Shown here: positions 63,197 to 64,000 of the stretch, piece after piece
Layout: every line of letters starts with the position of its first letter
Numbering within the stretch: the first letter of the stretch is position 1
DNA from: Paenibacillus chitinolyticus NBRC 15660
Lineage (GTDB): Bacteria; Bacillota; Bacilli; Paenibacillales; NBRC-103111
Direction: 5' to 3'
NCBI RefSeq assembly: GCF_000739915.1
Contig: NZ_BBJT01000013.1
Location: forward strand, 1-64,000
Length of the DNA: 64,000 bases
Notes under the pieces: model-generated
What the model saw: the letters and a program-made list of their open reading frames with translations, nothing else
Database searches by the model: none
Told to the model about the DNA's origin: nothing
Translations under genes and position numbers: made by a program

Positions 63197-63943
63197 ATGA
63201 GACAAACCATTTTGTTCGATCTGGATGATACCCTCATTCACTGCAACAAATATTTTAATGTCGTGATTCAGCAGTTCGTGGATACGATGCTGACCTGGTT
63301 CGCGGGCCATCGCCTTTCGGATGAAGACATTAAACACAAACAGCTTGAAATAGATTTGGCGGGTGTGGAAATCCACGGTTTCAAAGCGGAGCGTTTTCCG
63401 CAGTCGTTTATCGAAACGTATCATTTTTATTCCGATTTTTATGACAGAACTCCTCGGAAAGAAGAGGAAGAGTGGCTTTATCAGCTCGGCAACAGCGTCT
63501 ACGAACATTCGATCGAACCGTATCCGATGATGGACACGACTCTTCAATCCCTGACGGACCAGGGGCATGAGCTGTACCTGTATACAGGCGGCGACGCAAC
63601 GATCCAGATGCGTAAAATCCAGGAAGCCGGACTTCACCATTACTTCGGCGAACGGATTTTCGTCGCGCTGCACAAAACCCGTGAATTTATGGAAACTCTT
63701 ATCCATACCCAGCAGTTCGAGCGCGCTCGCACCTGGATGATCGGCAACTCGGTACGGACTGACGTCCTTCCGGCCATCGAGGCGGGGATCAATGCCATTC
63801 ACATTCCGGCTCAGCTGGAGTGGAAATACAACATCGTCGATATTACCGCCACGCCAAAGGGCGCCTTCTTCACGCTGCCTTCCCTGACGGAAGTTCCGAA
63901 GGTTATATCCGACTACAGCGGCAAACAGGCCGTTAATCTGTAA
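63197..63943 (+). CDS. HAD-family hydrolase
   Basis: A 248-residue phosphatase-like protein. Motif I is LFDLDDTLIHC, motif II YLYTGGD, motif III probably the Lys in VALHKTREFM, and motif IV MIGNSVRTDVLPAIEAG. The cap is helical, inserted after motif I (about 20-105). The substrate cannot be inferred. CAGGAGAG stands ahead of the ATG. Confidence 0.88.
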   Translation: MRQTILFDLDDTLIHCNKYFNVVIQQFVDTMLTWFAGHRLSDEDIKHKQLEIDLAGVEIHGFKAERFPQSFIETYHFYSDFYDRTPRKEEEEWLYQLGNSVYEHSIEPYPMMDTTLQSLTDQGHELYLYTGGDATIQMRKIQEAGLHHYFGERIFVALHKTREFMETLIHTQQFERARTWMIGNSVRTDVLPAIEAGINAIHIPAQLEWKYNIVDITATPKGAFFTLPSLTEVPKVISDYSGKQAVNL

Positions 63944-63951
63944 AAAAGCTC

Positions 63952-63997
63952 AAACGCCTTTAAAGCAACCTGCCCAGGCTGCTTTAAAGGCGTTTTT
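63952..63997 (+). terminator. Terminator of the HAD gene
   Basis: AAACGCCTTTAAAGCA / TGCTTTAAAGGCGTTT with a further CCTG.CAGG cap, followed by TTT at the window edge. Confidence 0.85.
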
Positions 63998-64000
63998 GCC

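Overview
The window reads as chromosomal DNA of a spore-forming, S-layer-bearing Firmicute close to Paenibacillus. The evidence is: strong AGGAGG ribosome sites, many intrinsic terminators, two S-layer-homology (SLH) proteins next to a glycan locus, tandem T-box riboswitches, a CIRCE-controlled groESL operon, split Ku/LigD end-joining genes, and the order thiL-tsaE-tsaB-rimI-tsaD ... ydiF-type ABC-F, moaC, tatA, tatC, groES, groEL, which matches the ydi region of Bacillus subtilis. No rRNA, tRNA, CRISPR array or intact transposase was seen. The genus is an inference, because no database search was possible.

Layout. 1-1.4 kb: the 5' part of a LolA-fold lipoprotein gene and a 42-residue membrane protein. 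1.4-17.1 kb, minus strand: a markedly AT-rich glycan cluster with a priming sugar-phosphate transferase, glycosyltransferases, a GtrA/GtrB/DUF6056 set, dTDP-rhamnose genes rmlDBCA, a DxD glycosyltransferase, a 923-residue methyltransferase/coiled-coil/glycosyltransferase fusion, and a Wzt/Wzm-type exporter. Divergent from it lie an O-antigen-ligase-family protein with a C-terminal repeat-like tail and a secreted protein with three SLH domains. Together they look like an S-layer glycoprotein assembly line: prime on undecaprenyl phosphate, build, export by ABC transporter, and transfer to protein.

22.4-28.5 kb: a catabolic operon (two amidohydrolases, a sodium:solute symporter with its DUF3311 partner, a class V aminotransferase) and a divergent Crp/Fnr regulator. 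28.5-36.3 kb: a degraded accessory island with truncated MarR and membrane-protein remnants, an SLH protein, copies of a hairpin-linked repeat, a SUMF1-fold protein, a SUFU-type immunity protein, and a frameshifted acyltransferase.

36.4-43 kb: groESL, tatAC, a MoeA-like gene, mogA, moaC and a 5-formyl-THF cyclo-ligase, all leftward. 43.2-49.2 kb: the ABC-F gene, a chemoreceptor, a neopullulanase-type glycosidase, and a gene-free stretch packed with DnaA boxes. 49.2-51.8 kb: leuA behind two consecutive leucine T-boxes. 51.9-53.1 kb: a macrolide phosphotransferase gene preceded by a nine-codon leader ORF ending Arg-Ile-Arg and an overlapping terminator, which looks like drug-inducible attenuation. 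53.2-57.4 kb: the t6A genes and thiL. 57.5-64 kb: Ku, split LigD ligase and polymerase, a membrane protein, cardiolipin synthase and a HAD hydrolase.
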